A stretch of DNA of 64,000 nt from JBBROS01 sp965260995 (GTDB taxonomy: Bacteria > Pseudomonadota > Alphaproteobacteria > Acetobacterales > Acetobacteraceae): positions 682,001 to 746,000 of the forward strand of contig CBDHCD010000001.1 of assembly GCA_965260995.1 (NCBI GenBank). The letters run 5' to 3'. Positions 48,550-58,178 of the stretch are shown here, one piece after another. Under the pieces are notes generated by a model, which was given only the letters and a program-made list of their open reading frames with translations, ran no database searches and was not told the origin of the DNA. Positions within the stretch are counted from its first letter, which is position 1. Every line of letters begins with the position of its first letter. A program made the translations under genes and the position numbers.

Positions 48550-50955
48550 ATGAGCGGCCCCCGCGTCTTCGTCACCACCGACATTGGCGGCAACGACAAG
48601 GACGACGACCAGACCATGGTCCACCTGCTCCTCCACGCCGACCAACTCCGCATCGAGGGCCTCGCCTCCAGCCCGCCTGGGCCGGGCCGCGCTGCCGACA
48701 TCCAACAGGTGATCGACGCCTACCAGAAGGATTACCCCAACCTGGCCAGCCACGCGCCCGGCTATCCAGCCCCTGCCGACCTGCGCGCCCTCGTCTGCCA
48801 AGGCGCGGTCGATCTGGCCCCCGCCACCGGCGTCGCCCAGCCCACCGACGCCTCCCGCGCCCTGATCGCCGCCGCCCGCGCCGGCAGCGCGGCCGACCCG
48901 CTCTACGTCCTCGCCTGGGGATCCATCGCCGACGTCGCCCAGGCATTGCACGATGCCTCGGACATCGCCGACAAGATCCGCATCCTCTCCATCGGCCGCC
49001 AGGACGCCAACGCCGACCGCTACATGCTGGAGATCTGGAAGAACAAGGTCTGGTGGATCGATGACCAGACCAGCTTCCGCGGCGTCTACGCTCCCGCGAC
49101 CGGCGACAACACTCCAATCGCCGGCTGGCCCGACCAGTTCGCGACCGGCCACGGCGCGCTCGGCGCTTATCTCGCCGCCCACGGCACCGACCTCTACGGC
49201 GCCCTCGACGGCGACCGCTCCACGGACGGCCTCAAGATGGGCGACGCGCCCAGCACCCTCTACTTGCTCGACGCCGCCCCCGACGACGACCCCACGGCCG
49301 CCAGTTGGGGCGGCCGCTTCGTCCAGGCCGGTGCCACCTACTGGACCGACGACCCCGACCCCGCCCTCGCCTTCGGCAACTGGCGCGGCGCACGCACCGT
49401 CGCCGAGCACCGGGCCGACATCCTCGCCGACTTCGCCGCCCGCCTGGACCGCGCCGCGGCCCCCGCCGCAGCCTCAGTTCCCGCCCCTGCTCCCGCCCTT
49501 GGGCGCATCCTGGTCGGCGTCACGGAGGCGGAAACTCTCAAACTCGCCGGCTTCATCATCGAAACCCACGGCAAGCCGTCCGGCGGCCAATGGATCAAGA
49601 CCGCCGGCGCCGGCACCGCCTCCGGCACCTTCGCCGGTCCGGCAGGCACCTACGCCGTCGCCGTCACCTACATGGACGAGAACGACGGCATCTCTCCCCT
49701 CTCCATCGCCGTGAACGGCCGCACGGTGCAGTCCTGGGCCGCCTCGGCCAACGACGACCAGCTCCACACCCGCGTCATCCAGACCGTGCTCAACCCCGGC
49801 GACGCCATCGCCGTCACCGGCACGGCCAACGTCGGCGAGTACGCCCGCATCGACCGCATCACCGTCGAGCCGGTCGCCCCCGCCTCCACCGCCCAACCTG
49901 GCGCCGGCGGCCCCGACACCCTGGCCGTCACCTTGTCCGAGGACGCCTACCAGGGCCACGCCCGCTTCGTCGCCAGCCTCGACGGCGCCGACCTCGGCCC
50001 CGAGCAGGAGGTCACCGCCCTGCACGGACGCGGCCCGTCGCAAACCTTCAGCTTTCAAGGCACGTTCGGACCCGGCCCCCACACCGTCGGCATCCGCTTC
50101 GTCGAGGACGCCTGGGGCGGCACGGCCGCGACCGACCGCAATCTTTACGTCGACGGCCTCGCCGTCAACGGCACGCCCGTGCCCGGCGGCAGCGCCGCGC
50201 TCTACCGCGCCGGCACCGCGACCTTCACCGTCGGCGCTCCGGCCCCCGTTCCAGCGCCCGCCCCGGCGCCCGCCAAAGTCAACAAGGTCGACCTTTTCGC
50301 CTTCGCCGGCCAATCGAACGCCGCCGGGCACTTCTACCAACGCGCCGGCGACGCCAGCGGCGGCCCGCTCGGCAAGAGCGTGTTCGAGGCCGACCTGTCC
50401 GCCGCCGCCGGCCATCCGGTCATCGCCGTCAACGTTGCCGTGTCCGGCAGCGGCTCCAACCAGTTCGCCGATCCCAACCTTTACTGGTGGGACATCGCCC
50501 ACGACCAGCCCTCCGCCATCCTGCGCGACGCCGTCGCCACCATCGCCGCCGCCGAGGCCGGCGGCCGCGAGCTCGACGGCCTCGTCTGGGCCCAGGGCGA
50601 GGACGACGCCCGCCTCGCCTACGGCACCGACAAGCAGGCCGTCCTCGACCGCCTCGCGCAGTCGACGCAGAAGATCTTCGCCTACATCCGCCAGGAGCTA
50701 GGCGACCCCCATTTGCCCATCTTCCTGCAGGAACTCGGCAGCTTCCCAGGGGATGTCCCGGCCGACCGCTACGACGCCGCCCGCGCCGCCCAGTCTCGCG
50801 TCGTCGCCCTCGACCCCGACGCCTACCTCGGCGCGACAACCACCGACCTCAGCCACCATAACGCCGACCGCGTCCACTATAGCAACGCCGAGTACGGCAC
50901 GATCGCCCACCGCCTCGCCGACAGCGTGGCCCACGTGCTCGATATCTCCGCCTGA
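48550..50955 (+). CDS. Four-domain modular SGNH esterase with nucleoside-hydrolase-like and carbohydrate-binding domains
   Basis: This is an 801-residue protein. Residues about 1-310 form a DUF1593/nucleoside-hydrolase-like domain (VFVTTDIGGNDKDDDQTMVH with clustered Asp). Residues about 318-440 are a beta-rich binding domain (TYAVAVTYMDENDGISPLSI). Residues about 450-545 resemble a CBM60/xylan-binding domain (SEDAYQGHARFVASLDGADL ... ATDRNLYVDG). A Pro/Ala linker leads to a SGNH/sialate-acetylesterase-like domain: FAGQSNAAGH (nucleophile Ser), VWAQGEDDA and DLSHHNADRVHYS (Asp/His). A role in deacetylating polysaccharide is inferred. No N-terminal signal peptide is visible, so export, if any, must use a non-classical or type I route. 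Confidence 0.8.
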   Translation: MSGPRVFVTTDIGGNDKDDDQTMVHLLLHADQLRIEGLASSPPGPGRAADIQQVIDAYQKDYPNLASHAPGYPAPADLRALVCQGAVDLAPATGVAQPTDASRALIAAARAGSAADPLYVLAWGSIADVAQALHDASDIADKIRILSIGRQDANADRYMLEIWKNKVWWIDDQTSFRGVYAPATGDNTPIAGWPDQFATGHGALGAYLAAHGTDLYGALDGDRSTDGLKMGDAPSTLYLLDAAPDDDPTAASWGGRFVQAGATYWTDDPDPALAFGNWRGARTVAEHRADILADFAARLDRAAAPAAASVPAPAPALGRILVGVTEAETLKLAGFIIETHGKPSGGQWIKTAGAGTASGTFAGPAGTYAVAVTYMDENDGISPLSIAVNGRTVQSWAASANDDQLHTRVIQTVLNPGDAIAVTGTANVGEYARIDRITVEPVAPASTAQPGAGGPDTLAVTLSEDAYQGHARFVASLDGADLGPEQEVTALHGRGPSQTFSFQGTFGPGPHTVGIRFVEDAWGGTAATDRNLYVDGLAVNGTPVPGGSAALYRAGTATFTVGAPAPVPAPAPAPAKVNKVDLFAFAGQSNAAGHFYQRAGDASGGPLGKSVFEADLSAAAGHPVIAVNVAVSGSGSNQFADPNLYWWDIAHDQPSAILRDAVATIAAAEAGGRELDGLVWAQGEDDARLAYGTDKQAVLDRLAQSTQKIFAYIRQELGDPHLPIFLQELGSFPGDVPADRYDAARAAQSRVVALDPDAYLGATTTDLSHHNADRVHYSNAEYGTIAHRLADSVAHVLDISA

Positions 50956-51006
50956 CGTTGCCATCCCGCCCGCCGCTGGTATCCTGACGCCCATGCGTGT
51001 GCCCAC

Positions 51007-51792
51007 ATGGCTCCACCCGCGGGCCTCCCGCCCGGCCTCGGCGGCGTGAGCGCCCCCGGGCCGGCCGGGCGCGAGACGCCCGACGTCGAAACCTCGTCGG
51101 ACGGCTACGCCGCCCGCTTCGCCGGCCCGGCCGGCCGCTACATGCTGTCCGTCCAGGAGCGGGGCGTGCTCGACCTGCTCGCCCGCGCGCCCGCCCTGCT
51201 CGGCGGGACCGTGCTGGACGTCGGCGGCGGCCACATGCAGCTCGCCCCCCCGCTCGCCCGGGCCGGCTGCCAAGTCACCGTGTTCGGCAGCGACCACCGC
51301 TGCGCCGCCCGCCTGCGCGCCGGCCCCGCGGAGCCCGCGATCCGTTTCATCGCCGGCGACCTCCTAGCGCTGCCGTTCGACGACCGGGCCTTCGACGCCG
51401 TCGTCAGCGTCCGCCTCATCTCCCACGTGCAGGACTGGCCCGGCCTCGTCGCCGAACTGTGCCGCGTCGCGCGCCGCGCCGTGCTGATCGACTACCCGAC
51501 CCTGTCCAGCCTGAACGCCTTGTCGCTCCTCACCTTCCCTCTCAAGCGCGCCATCGAGAAGAACACCCGCACCTACCGCAGCTTCCGCGACTCCGAGATC
51601 GGCGGCGCGTTCGCCCGCCACGGCTTCCGCCCCGCCGCGCGCGTGCGCCAGTTCGCCGTGCCGATGGCCGCCCATCGCCTGCTCGGGCGAACGGGCGTCG
51701 TCCGCGCCGCCGAGCGCGGCCTGCGCGCCGCCGGGGTCACTGGCCTGCTCGGCAACCCGGTGCTGCTGCGCCTCGACCGGACCCTGGCATGA
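51007..51792 (+). CDS. Class I SAM-dependent methyltransferase
   Basis: The 261-residue product has motif I GTVLDVGGGHMQLAPPLARA, an acidic residue after the second strand, and IRFIAGDLLALPFDDRAFDAVVS as motif II/post. This matches Methyltransf_11-type enzymes. Its stop overlaps the start of the epimerase gene (ATGA), so the two are co-translated. The acceptor is unknown; a lipid or sugar would suit the neighbourhood. The start may be a little downstream, since the first 25 residues are Pro/Gly-rich. Confidence 0.85.
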   Translation: MAPPAGLPPGLGGVSAPGPAGRETPDVETSSDGYAARFAGPAGRYMLSVQERGVLDLLARAPALLGGTVLDVGGGHMQLAPPLARAGCQVTVFGSDHRCAARLRAGPAEPAIRFIAGDLLALPFDDRAFDAVVSVRLISHVQDWPGLVAELCRVARRAVLIDYPTLSSLNALSLLTFPLKRAIEKNTRTYRSFRDSEIGGAFARHGFRPAARVRQFAVPMAAHRLLGRTGVVRAAERGLRAAGVTGLLGNPVLLRLDRTLA

Positions 51793-52790
51793 CGGACGCC
51801 CCCCTCGTCGCCCTCACCGGCATCTCCGGCTTCACCGGCGGCGCGCTCGGCGCCCGGCTGGCCGCCGACGGCCACCCCGTCCGCGCCCTCGTCCGCCCCG
51901 GCTCGCCGTTCCGCCCCACTGCCGGCGGCATCGAGATCGTCACCGGCGCCCTGTCCGACGCCGACGCCCTCGCCCGCCTCGTCGCCGGCGCCGACACGGT
52001 GTTCCACATCGCCGCCATGTATCGCAGCGAGGGCACGCCCGAGGAGTTCCGCGCCGTCAACCGCGACGCCACGCGGGCGCTGCTGGACGCCGCCGCCGCC
52101 GCCGGGGTGCGCCGCTTCGTTTACTGCTCCACCTGCGGCGTCCACGGCAGCGTCGCGCGCACCCCGGCCGACGAGGACGCCCCGATCGACCCGCGCGACC
52201 CGTACCAGGAAACCAAGCTCGAAGGCGAGCACGCCTGCCGCGACGTCGCCGCCCAGAGCCCGATGGAGGTCGTCGTCATCCGCCCCTGCGCCATCTACGG
52301 CCCCGGTGACACCCGCATGCTCAAGATGTTCCGCCTCGTCCAGCGCGGCTTGTTCCTGTTCGTCGGCGACGGCCGCCCCAACTTCCACCCCGTCTACATC
52401 GACGACCTGGTGCAGGGCTTCGTCCTCGCCATGCGGGCACCGCGGGCCGCCGGCGAGACCTTCATCATCGGCGGCGCCGACTACCTGCCGTTGCGCGACT
52501 ACGTGGCCGCCGCCGCCCGCGCCGTGGGCGTTCCGCCACCCACCCGCCGCGTGCCCTACGGCCTGATGCAGGCCGCCGCCTGGGGTTGCGAGACGCTGTT
52601 CAAGCCGCTCGGCCTGCAACCGCCGCTGCACCGCCGCCGCCTCACCTTCTTCAAGCACAACCGCGCCTTTTCCATCGCCAAGGCCCGGCGGCTACTCGGC
52701 TACCAGCCCGCCACCGGCTTGGACGAAGGCTTCCGCCGCACCGTCGCCTGGTATCGCGACACCGGCCTCCTTCCGCCCGGCAAGGCTTGA
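51789..52790 (+). CDS. NAD-dependent sugar epimerase/dehydratase (extended SDR, HpnA-like)
   Basis: The 333-residue product has the NAD-binding motif ALTGISGFTGGALGARLAAD, strand VFHIAAMYRSEGTPEEFRAV, the active-site YxxxK in DPYQETKLEGEHACR, and FHPVYIDDLVQGFVLAM. The arrangement resembles hopanoid-associated epimerase HpnA and related nucleoside-diphosphate-sugar epimerases. The product is not certain. It is coupled to the methyltransferase and converges on the acyltransferase gene. Confidence 0.87.
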   Translation: MTDAPLVALTGISGFTGGALGARLAADGHPVRALVRPGSPFRPTAGGIEIVTGALSDADALARLVAGADTVFHIAAMYRSEGTPEEFRAVNRDATRALLDAAAAAGVRRFVYCSTCGVHGSVARTPADEDAPIDPRDPYQETKLEGEHACRDVAAQSPMEVVVIRPCAIYGPGDTRMLKMFRLVQRGLFLFVGDGRPNFHPVYIDDLVQGFVLAMRAPRAAGETFIIGGADYLPLRDYVAAAARAVGVPPPTRRVPYGLMQAAAWGCETLFKPLGLQPPLHRRRLTFFKHNRAFSIAKARRLLGYQPATGLDEGFRRTVAWYRDTGLLPPGKA

Positions 52791-52800
52791 CCCCGCGCCC

Positions 52801-54708
52801 TCAACGCACCCCCTCGTCGATCACCGTTCCGGCCACGGCGAGCTTGGCCACCACGCGCGAGCCCTCGGTCGTGACGTGGCCGTAGTCGAACTGCAGCGGC
52901 CGGCCTTCCGCCGTCACCGCGAGGCAGTTCGCGTGCCGGCACATCACGTCCCACAGCGACACGTACACCACCCCCTTGGCCGCCGCCAGCGCCGCCAGCT
53001 TCTCGTCCAGCCGCTCCACGTCGAGCCGCCGCCGCGACGACAGCAGGTCCTCGCCCGAACCCTGGGCGTGGGCGTAGAGCCGCGGCACCGGGATCTCGTA
53101 CTGCACGATCGGCCCGAACAGCACCACCTCGGTGCCGTGCGCCCTGGCCCAGTCCAGCGTCCGCCCCAACCCCGGCAGGTCGTCGGCCTCCCACTTCGCC
53201 GCCAGCAACAGCGCGTCGACCGGATGCGACGGCAGGAACTCGCGCAGCGCGTGGTCCATCACCGCCCGGCACTGGTCCCACTCCCCCGGGGCCGGCTCCA
53301 ACGTCGGGCGGCACCCGGACGCCGTCGCCTGCATCACGTGCGCCGCCGGCAGCGCCTCGACCAGGCCCCGCCACAGGTGCGCCGCGTGGCTATCGCCGAG
53401 CAGCAGGTAGTTCTTCCGCCCGGGCGCCTCCGTCAGGCACTGGTCGTCCTGGTAGTCCGCGAAGCTCCAGTTGGACGAGATCATGCACACCCCCGCCCGG
53501 TACTGGTGCCGCGAGTCGTAGTCGAGGAAGGAGGCGATCTCCCGCGCCGCCGGCGAGAACCGCGACGGAAACCCGCCCGAGGCCACCATCGCCAGCCCCG
53601 CCGCGCCGGCCAGCGCCGCCGTCCCCCCGACCGCGCCGAACAGCGCCCGGCTCCCGACCCGCTCGCGCGACCGGAACGGTTGTTCGACGAACCGCCAGCT
53701 CACCACCGCGAGCGCGAACGACGCGGCCATCACCGCCAGCGTCTCCAGCGCCGGGTGCGCCCGCCCGACCAAGAACTCGTCGGAGGTCTGGAACACGATG
53801 ACCGGCCAGTGCCACAGGTAGAGCGAGTAGGAGATCAGCCCGACGAACACGGCCGGCCGGGTCGACAGCGCCCGTCCCACCACGCTCGGCCCAGCCTGCC
53901 CGGCCGCGATGATGCACGCCGCCCCCAGGCACGGCAGCAGCGCGGCCGGCCCCGGAAACACCGTCTTCGGCGTGAACAGGAACAGCGCCGCCGCGATCAT
54001 CCCAGCCCCCGCCGCCGCCACGGCCTCGCGCACCGCCGGCCGCGCCAGCGCCCGCACCGGCCACAGCCCGACCAACACCCCGAGCAGCAGCTCCCAGGCC
54101 CGCGTCGGCAACAGGTAGAACGTCGCCGTCGGGTAATCGTCCACCAGCGCGGCACTCGCCGCGAACGACAGGAGCGCGCCCGCCCCGATCAGGGCGGTCC
54201 GCGCCCCTCGCCGCGGCAGCCAGCGATACAGCAGCACCATCCCCACCGGCAGGAACAGGTAGAACTGCTCCTCGATCGACAGCGACCAGGTGTGCAGCAG
54301 CGGTTGCGCCTGCGCCGGGGTGTCGAAATAGTCGGAGTGCCGCCAGAAGTAGATGTTCGACACCGACGCCAGCGCCGCCAGCGTCGTCCGCCCCAACCCC
54401 GCCAGCTCCGCCGGCAGCCCGTAGGCCACGCCCAACGCCAGCGTGCCGCCGAGCGTCGCGAGCAACGCCGGCGCGATGCGCCGCACCCGGCGCGCGTAGA
54501 ACCCCCGGAACGAGAACGTCCCCGCCGCGCACTGCTTGTCGACCAACGAGCCGATCAGGAAGCCCGAGATGACGAAGAACACGTCGACGCCGACGAAGCC
54601 GCCGCCGAGCCAGGGCGTCCCGGCGTGGAACGCCACGATCGGCAGTACCGCCACCGCGCGCAGCCCGTCGATGTCGGGCCGGTACGACGTCCGGAGGGCA
54701 TCGGTCAT
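52801..54708 (-). CDS. OafA/YrhL-type acyltransferase (acyltransferase-3 plus SGNH domain)
   Basis: The 635-residue product has an N-terminal acyltransferase-3 membrane domain, with RPDIDGLRAVAVLPIVAFHA, GGGFVGVDVFFVISGFLIG, RRVRRIAPAL and about ten hydrophobic helices. A C-terminal SGNH domain follows, with YLLLGDSHAAHLWRGL (nucleophile Ser) and FDYGHVTTEGSRVVA (Asp/His). Such proteins O-acetylate surface polysaccharide. GGGAGA precedes the ATG at 54708, and an upstream extension is not conserved. It is divergent from the flippase gene. Confidence 0.93.
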   Translation of the reverse strand: MTDALRTSYRPDIDGLRAVAVLPIVAFHAGTPWLGGGFVGVDVFFVISGFLIGSLVDKQCAAGTFSFRGFYARRVRRIAPALLATLGGTLALGVAYGLPAELAGLGRTTLAALASVSNIYFWRHSDYFDTPAQAQPLLHTWSLSIEEQFYLFLPVGMVLLYRWLPRRGARTALIGAGALLSFAASAALVDDYPTATFYLLPTRAWELLLGVLVGLWPVRALARPAVREAVAAAGAGMIAAALFLFTPKTVFPGPAALLPCLGAACIIAAGQAGPSVVGRALSTRPAVFVGLISYSLYLWHWPVIVFQTSDEFLVGRAHPALETLAVMAASFALAVVSWRFVEQPFRSRERVGSRALFGAVGGTAALAGAAGLAMVASGGFPSRFSPAAREIASFLDYDSRHQYRAGVCMISSNWSFADYQDDQCLTEAPGRKNYLLLGDSHAAHLWRGLVEALPAAHVMQATASGCRPTLEPAPGEWDQCRAVMDHALREFLPSHPVDALLLAAKWEADDLPGLGRTLDWARAHGTEVVLFGPIVQYEIPVPRLYAHAQGSGEDLLSSRRRLDVERLDEKLAALAAAKGVVYVSLWDVMCRHANCLAVTAEGRPLQFDYGHVTTEGSRVVAKLAVAGTVIDEGVR

Positions 54709-54848
54709 AGGGCGTCTCCCTGCCTTGCTGTTCGGGCCGGCGCGGGCCGGCGCGCGCCCGTTGCTCGCGCGCCGCGTCGGCGCATCAGGCCCTCCGGCCC
54801 GCAACGGTCGCCGATTATGCAACGCACGGAGCCTCGACGCCACCCGCG

Positions 54849-56156
54849 GTGGTCAGGCGGGCGGGACCGGGGACCTGGCCGGATGGTGAGCCGCCCCGCC
54901 CGCGCCGCGGCCGGGACGCCTCCCGCTTGACCGGCCCCCGCCCCAGGCGTCTTGTCTCGCGCCTGCCCGCCCTGCTGGCCCGGCTCGGCACCTTGCGCGC
55001 CTCCGCCGCCTTCGGCCTGTCCGGCGCGGCCTTCGCCCTCGGCAACCTCCTGCTCGCCCGCACCATGCCGGTGGAGGCGTTCGGCCGTTTCGCGCTCGGC
55101 CTCGCCTTGTTCAACGTCTTCGGCGTCATCGCTCCCCTCGGCCTCGACCAAGTCATGCTCCGCCACCGCATCGACCGCGGCCCGCGCCTGCTCCTGCTCC
55201 TGCTCGGGGCCGGGGCCGGGTTCGGCGGCCTCGCTGCCCTCGGCGCGGCCCGGCTCGGCGGCTTCGGCCCGGCCGAGGCCGCCGCCCTGGCCGTCGCCAT
55301 CGCCGCCGGCGGCCTCGTCACCGCCATCGTCGCCGGCCTGCGCGCCGCCACCCGCGAATGGTCTGCCCTCTTGGCCGTCACTTGGGCGAGCTGGGTGTTG
55401 CTGGCCATCGGCGTCGCCGCGCTCGCCGCACCCATGCCGACCGCCGCCCGCCCGCTCGGCCTGTTCGCCGCCGGCAACGCGCTGGCCGCCGTCGCCGGCT
55501 GGGCCGCGCTGGTCCGCCTCGACCGCGCCGCGCCCCGGCCCGCCGCCCCGATCCCCTGGCGCGAGGCGGCCTCCCTGTTCGGCATCGCCGCCATCGGCAC
55601 CGTCACGTTGCAACTGGAGCGCCTGCTGATCCCCGCCGCCGTCGGCCTCGAGCCCCTGGCCCTGTTCAGCGTCCTGGCCTCGGTCGCGATCTTCCCCTTC
55701 CGCATGGTGACCGCCGGCGCCGGCTTCGGCCTGGTGCCGAAGCTGCGCGCCGCCTCGGACCTTGCCCAACGACGCCGCCTCGTGCAGGACGAATTGATCT
55801 CGATTACCGTCCTTCTCGGCGGCGCGTCCATCGCCGTGCTGCTCGCAGCCCCGGCGGTCACCGCGCTGCTGACCGGCGGCCGCTACCAGATCGGCCTGCT
55901 CCTCGTGCTCAGCGCCTGCGTCAACGGCTCGGCCAAGGTGCTGCAGGTGGTGCCGCGCTCCATCCTGACCGGGTGCGGCGACGCCTCCGACATCGCGGCG
56001 CTGAACCGCTTCGGCTGGCTCGGCCTGGCGCTCGCCGCCCTCGGCGTGTTCGCCGGCGCGCCGTGGGGCCTGGCCGGCGTCATCTGCGGCTCGGCGGCCG
56101 GCAGCCTGGCCGGCAGCCTCCCCGCCATCCTGCTGTCCCGCCGCCGCCTGCGCTGA
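54849..56156 (+). CDS. Polysaccharide/lipid flippase (MATE/MOP-type, Wzx-like)
   Basis: The product is up to 435 residues with about twelve hydrophobic segments, e.g. AAFALGNLLLARTMPVEAFG and FGVIAPLGLDQVMLR at the N-terminus and WGLAGVICGSAAGSLAGSLP at the end. It matches the polysaccharide biosynthesis/oligosaccharide flippase pattern. The start is uncertain: GTG 54849 is the longest, while TTG 54927 (ahead of LTGPRPRRL) is a plausible shorter start. It lies between the divergent OafA-type gene and the convergent GT4 gene. Confidence 0.82.
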   Translation: MVRRAGPGTWPDGEPPRPRRGRDASRLTGPRPRRLVSRLPALLARLGTLRASAAFGLSGAAFALGNLLLARTMPVEAFGRFALGLALFNVFGVIAPLGLDQVMLRHRIDRGPRLLLLLLGAGAGFGGLAALGAARLGGFGPAEAAALAVAIAAGGLVTAIVAGLRAATREWSALLAVTWASWVLLAIGVAALAAPMPTAARPLGLFAAGNALAAVAGWAALVRLDRAAPRPAAPIPWREAASLFGIAAIGTVTLQLERLLIPAAVGLEPLALFSVLASVAIFPFRMVTAGAGFGLVPKLRAASDLAQRRRLVQDELISITVLLGGASIAVLLAAPAVTALLTGGRYQIGLLLVLSACVNGSAKVLQVVPRSILTGCGDASDIAALNRFGWLGLALAALGVFAGAPWGLAGVICGSAAGSLAGSLPAILLSRRRLR

Positions 56157-56165
56157 CCTCGGCGC

Positions 56166-57359
56166 TCAGCCCGCCCCGCACTGCCCGGCCGGCGTCCCAC
56201 CCCGCGCCGGCAGCCGCGCGTAGGCCCCGAGCAGGATCTCCGCGTGCCGCGCCTTGCTGTAGCGCGTCACCGCCCGCTCCCGCGCCGCCGCGCCCAGCCG
56301 CGCCCGCAGCGCCGGGTCGGCGGCCAGCGCGAGCAGCCCCTCGGCCAACGCCGCCGCCGTCGGCTCCGCCAGCAGCGCGCAGTCCGCGTCCAGCACCTGC
56401 GTGTGCGACAGGATGGACGTCGCCAGGATCGCCCGCCCCGCCATCATGTAGGAATAGATCTTCATCGGCGTGTTGACGCCGTGCAGCCGCGGCGACACCA
56501 GCACGTCCGCCTGCACCAGCGCCCCGGGCAGGCACGCCAGCGGCAGCGGCCCGAAGAACCGCAGCCCCACCCCGTTCGCGAGCCGCCCATCGCCGGCCCC
56601 ACCGCCCACCTTGGCGAAACGCCCGTCCGCCGGCAGCTCGCCGACCACCACCACGTCCAGCGCCGAGCCCGCCGGCAGCAGCCCCGCCGCCTCCACCAGC
56701 AGGTCGATCCCCTGATAGTGCTGCAGGTTGCCGACGTAGAGCGCCAGCAGCCGCCCGTCCTCCACGTCGGCCCGCAGCCGAGGCGCGTCCGCCGTCGCGT
56801 CCCACAGCGGGTAATCGTACAGCACCACGTGCGGCGTCGCCGGCGCGTCCTCCCTCACCCGCTGGGCCAGCGCCGGGCACACGCACAGCACGGCGTCGCT
56901 GGCCCGCATCGCCACCCGCTCCACGGCCCGCAGCGCCGGCGCCAGCGGGCGAAGCCGCGGCCACTTCTCCGCGATCTGGTCCGACATGATCGAGTCCATG
57001 TCGTACACCACCGGCGCCCGCGCCAACGGCCGCAGCAGTAACGCCAGGAACACGCTGTCCTCGACGGCGTGGATGCAGTCGTAGCGCCTTCGCCGCACCA
57101 GCCGGAGCGCCAGCGCGAACAAGGACGCGTTGCACACCAGCTTCTGCCACGACATCCCGACCGGCACGGTCTTGACCGGCGCCGGCCGCTTGATCCGGAA
57201 CTGCCGCAGCCCGGCCAACGCGACGTCCCGCCCGCCGTGGAAGCTCACGAGGTCGACCGTATGGCCGTTCTCGCACAGCGCCGCCGCCACGGCCAGCACC
57301 GCCAGCGGCGTCCCCCGCTCGATCAGGAACGGTTGCGGCGCCAGCAGCAGCACGTGCAT
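56166..57359 (-). CDS. GT4-family glycosyltransferase
   Basis: The 397-residue GT-B enzyme has an N-terminal acceptor domain (MHVLLLAPQPFLIERGTPLA). The C-terminal domain includes ALYVGNLQHYQGIDLLVEAA, VVVVGELPADGRF, and LVSPRLHGVNTPMKIYSYMM, where the usual EX7E donor motif is modified (SPRLHGVNTPMK), as in some GT4 relatives. Residue order and length are normal. The ATG at 57359 begins close to the end of the upstream HxH gene (4 bp apart), so the two probably share a transcript. Confidence 0.87.
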   Translation of the reverse strand: MHVLLLAPQPFLIERGTPLAVLAVAAALCENGHTVDLVSFHGGRDVALAGLRQFRIKRPAPVKTVPVGMSWQKLVCNASLFALALRLVRRRRYDCIHAVEDSVFLALLLRPLARAPVVYDMDSIMSDQIAEKWPRLRPLAPALRAVERVAMRASDAVLCVCPALAQRVREDAPATPHVVLYDYPLWDATADAPRLRADVEDGRLLALYVGNLQHYQGIDLLVEAAGLLPAGSALDVVVVGELPADGRFAKVGGGAGDGRLANGVGLRFFGPLPLACLPGALVQADVLVSPRLHGVNTPMKIYSYMMAGRAILATSILSHTQVLDADCALLAEPTAAALAEGLLALAADPALRARLGAAARERAVTRYSKARHAEILLGAYARLPARGGTPAGQCGAG

Positions 57360-57363
57360 CGGC

Positions 57364-58137
57364 TCACCCGCCCTTGCGCAGCCGCAGCCCGGCCTGGCCG
57401 CGCACGAACCCCGCCGTCCCCACCCGCGCGCCGTAGGGCCTGACCTCACACCCCGCCTCGGCCAGGGTCCGGCGCAGCGCCGCCGCCGGCCGGTCCGCAT
57501 CGAGTGGCCCCGGGACCAGCCCCCCGAACCCGCCGGCGTGCGGACGCGACCCGGGCAGCGCGTCCGTCCCCGGCAGCACCGCCAGGCCTCGCCGCGCCGC
57601 CGCGCCGAACGCCCCGGGGGTCGGCCAGAACCCTGGGCGGCCGCCGTTGTCCCCGAGCCACATCCCTCCCGCCGGCGTCGCCTCGACCAGCCGCCCCACC
57701 AACGCCCCCCGCGCCCCGAACCACTTGCCCACGCCCCACGGCAGCACGGCCATCGCCCCCTGGTCCCGCAGCGCCGCCAGCATCCGATCCGCTGGCAGGC
57801 CATCCGCCGGGCGCGTCGTCGTCCCCAACGCCAGCACCTCCAGCCGTTCGCCGCTCACCACCTGGAACCCGGCGACGATCGCCATCCGCTCCTCCCCGCG
57901 GCAGGCCAGCAGCGACTCCGCCTCCTCCGTCGGCCGCACCCGCCACGACCCACCCAGCCCCGGCCGCGCCCGCAGCGCCTCGAACACCGACTGGCCCGGC
58001 ATCTCCGCCAGCATCAGCACCCCCAGCAACGCCCCGCCCGACCCGGCCCGCGCGAAGCAGCCCGCGGCGGCGTCGAGCACGGCGGGCACGTGCGCCGGGT
58101 CATGCACGTGCACGTGCCAATCCACCGGCACCCCCAT
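57364..58137 (-). CDS. HxH-containing protein of unknown function (PHP/amidohydrolase-like)
   Basis: The product is about 257 residues (263 if ATG 58155 is used, but AGGAG is then directly adjacent). It opens MGVPVDWHVHVHDPAHVPAV, with an HxHxH cluster like the first metal site of PHP or amidohydrolase proteins. Later parts read MAIVAGFQVVSGERLEVLAL and WGVGKWFGARGALVGRLVEA. No complete catalytic set is recognised, so this is a weak family hint only. It lies between the FAD oxidoreductase gene (41-bp gap) and the GT4 gene and is transcribed with them. Confidence 0.65.
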   Translation of the reverse strand: MGVPVDWHVHVHDPAHVPAVLDAAAGCFARAGSGGALLGVLMLAEMPGQSVFEALRARPGLGGSWRVRPTEEAESLLACRGEERMAIVAGFQVVSGERLEVLALGTTTRPADGLPADRMLAALRDQGAMAVLPWGVGKWFGARGALVGRLVEATPAGGMWLGDNGGRPGFWPTPGAFGAAARRGLAVLPGTDALPGSRPHAGGFGGLVPGPLDADRPAAALRRTLAEAGCEVRPYGARVGTAGFVRGQAGLRLRKGG

Positions 58138-58178
58138 CAGCGCGCCCCCAGGCATCTCCTGGCGGGCTGAGGGCCCGC

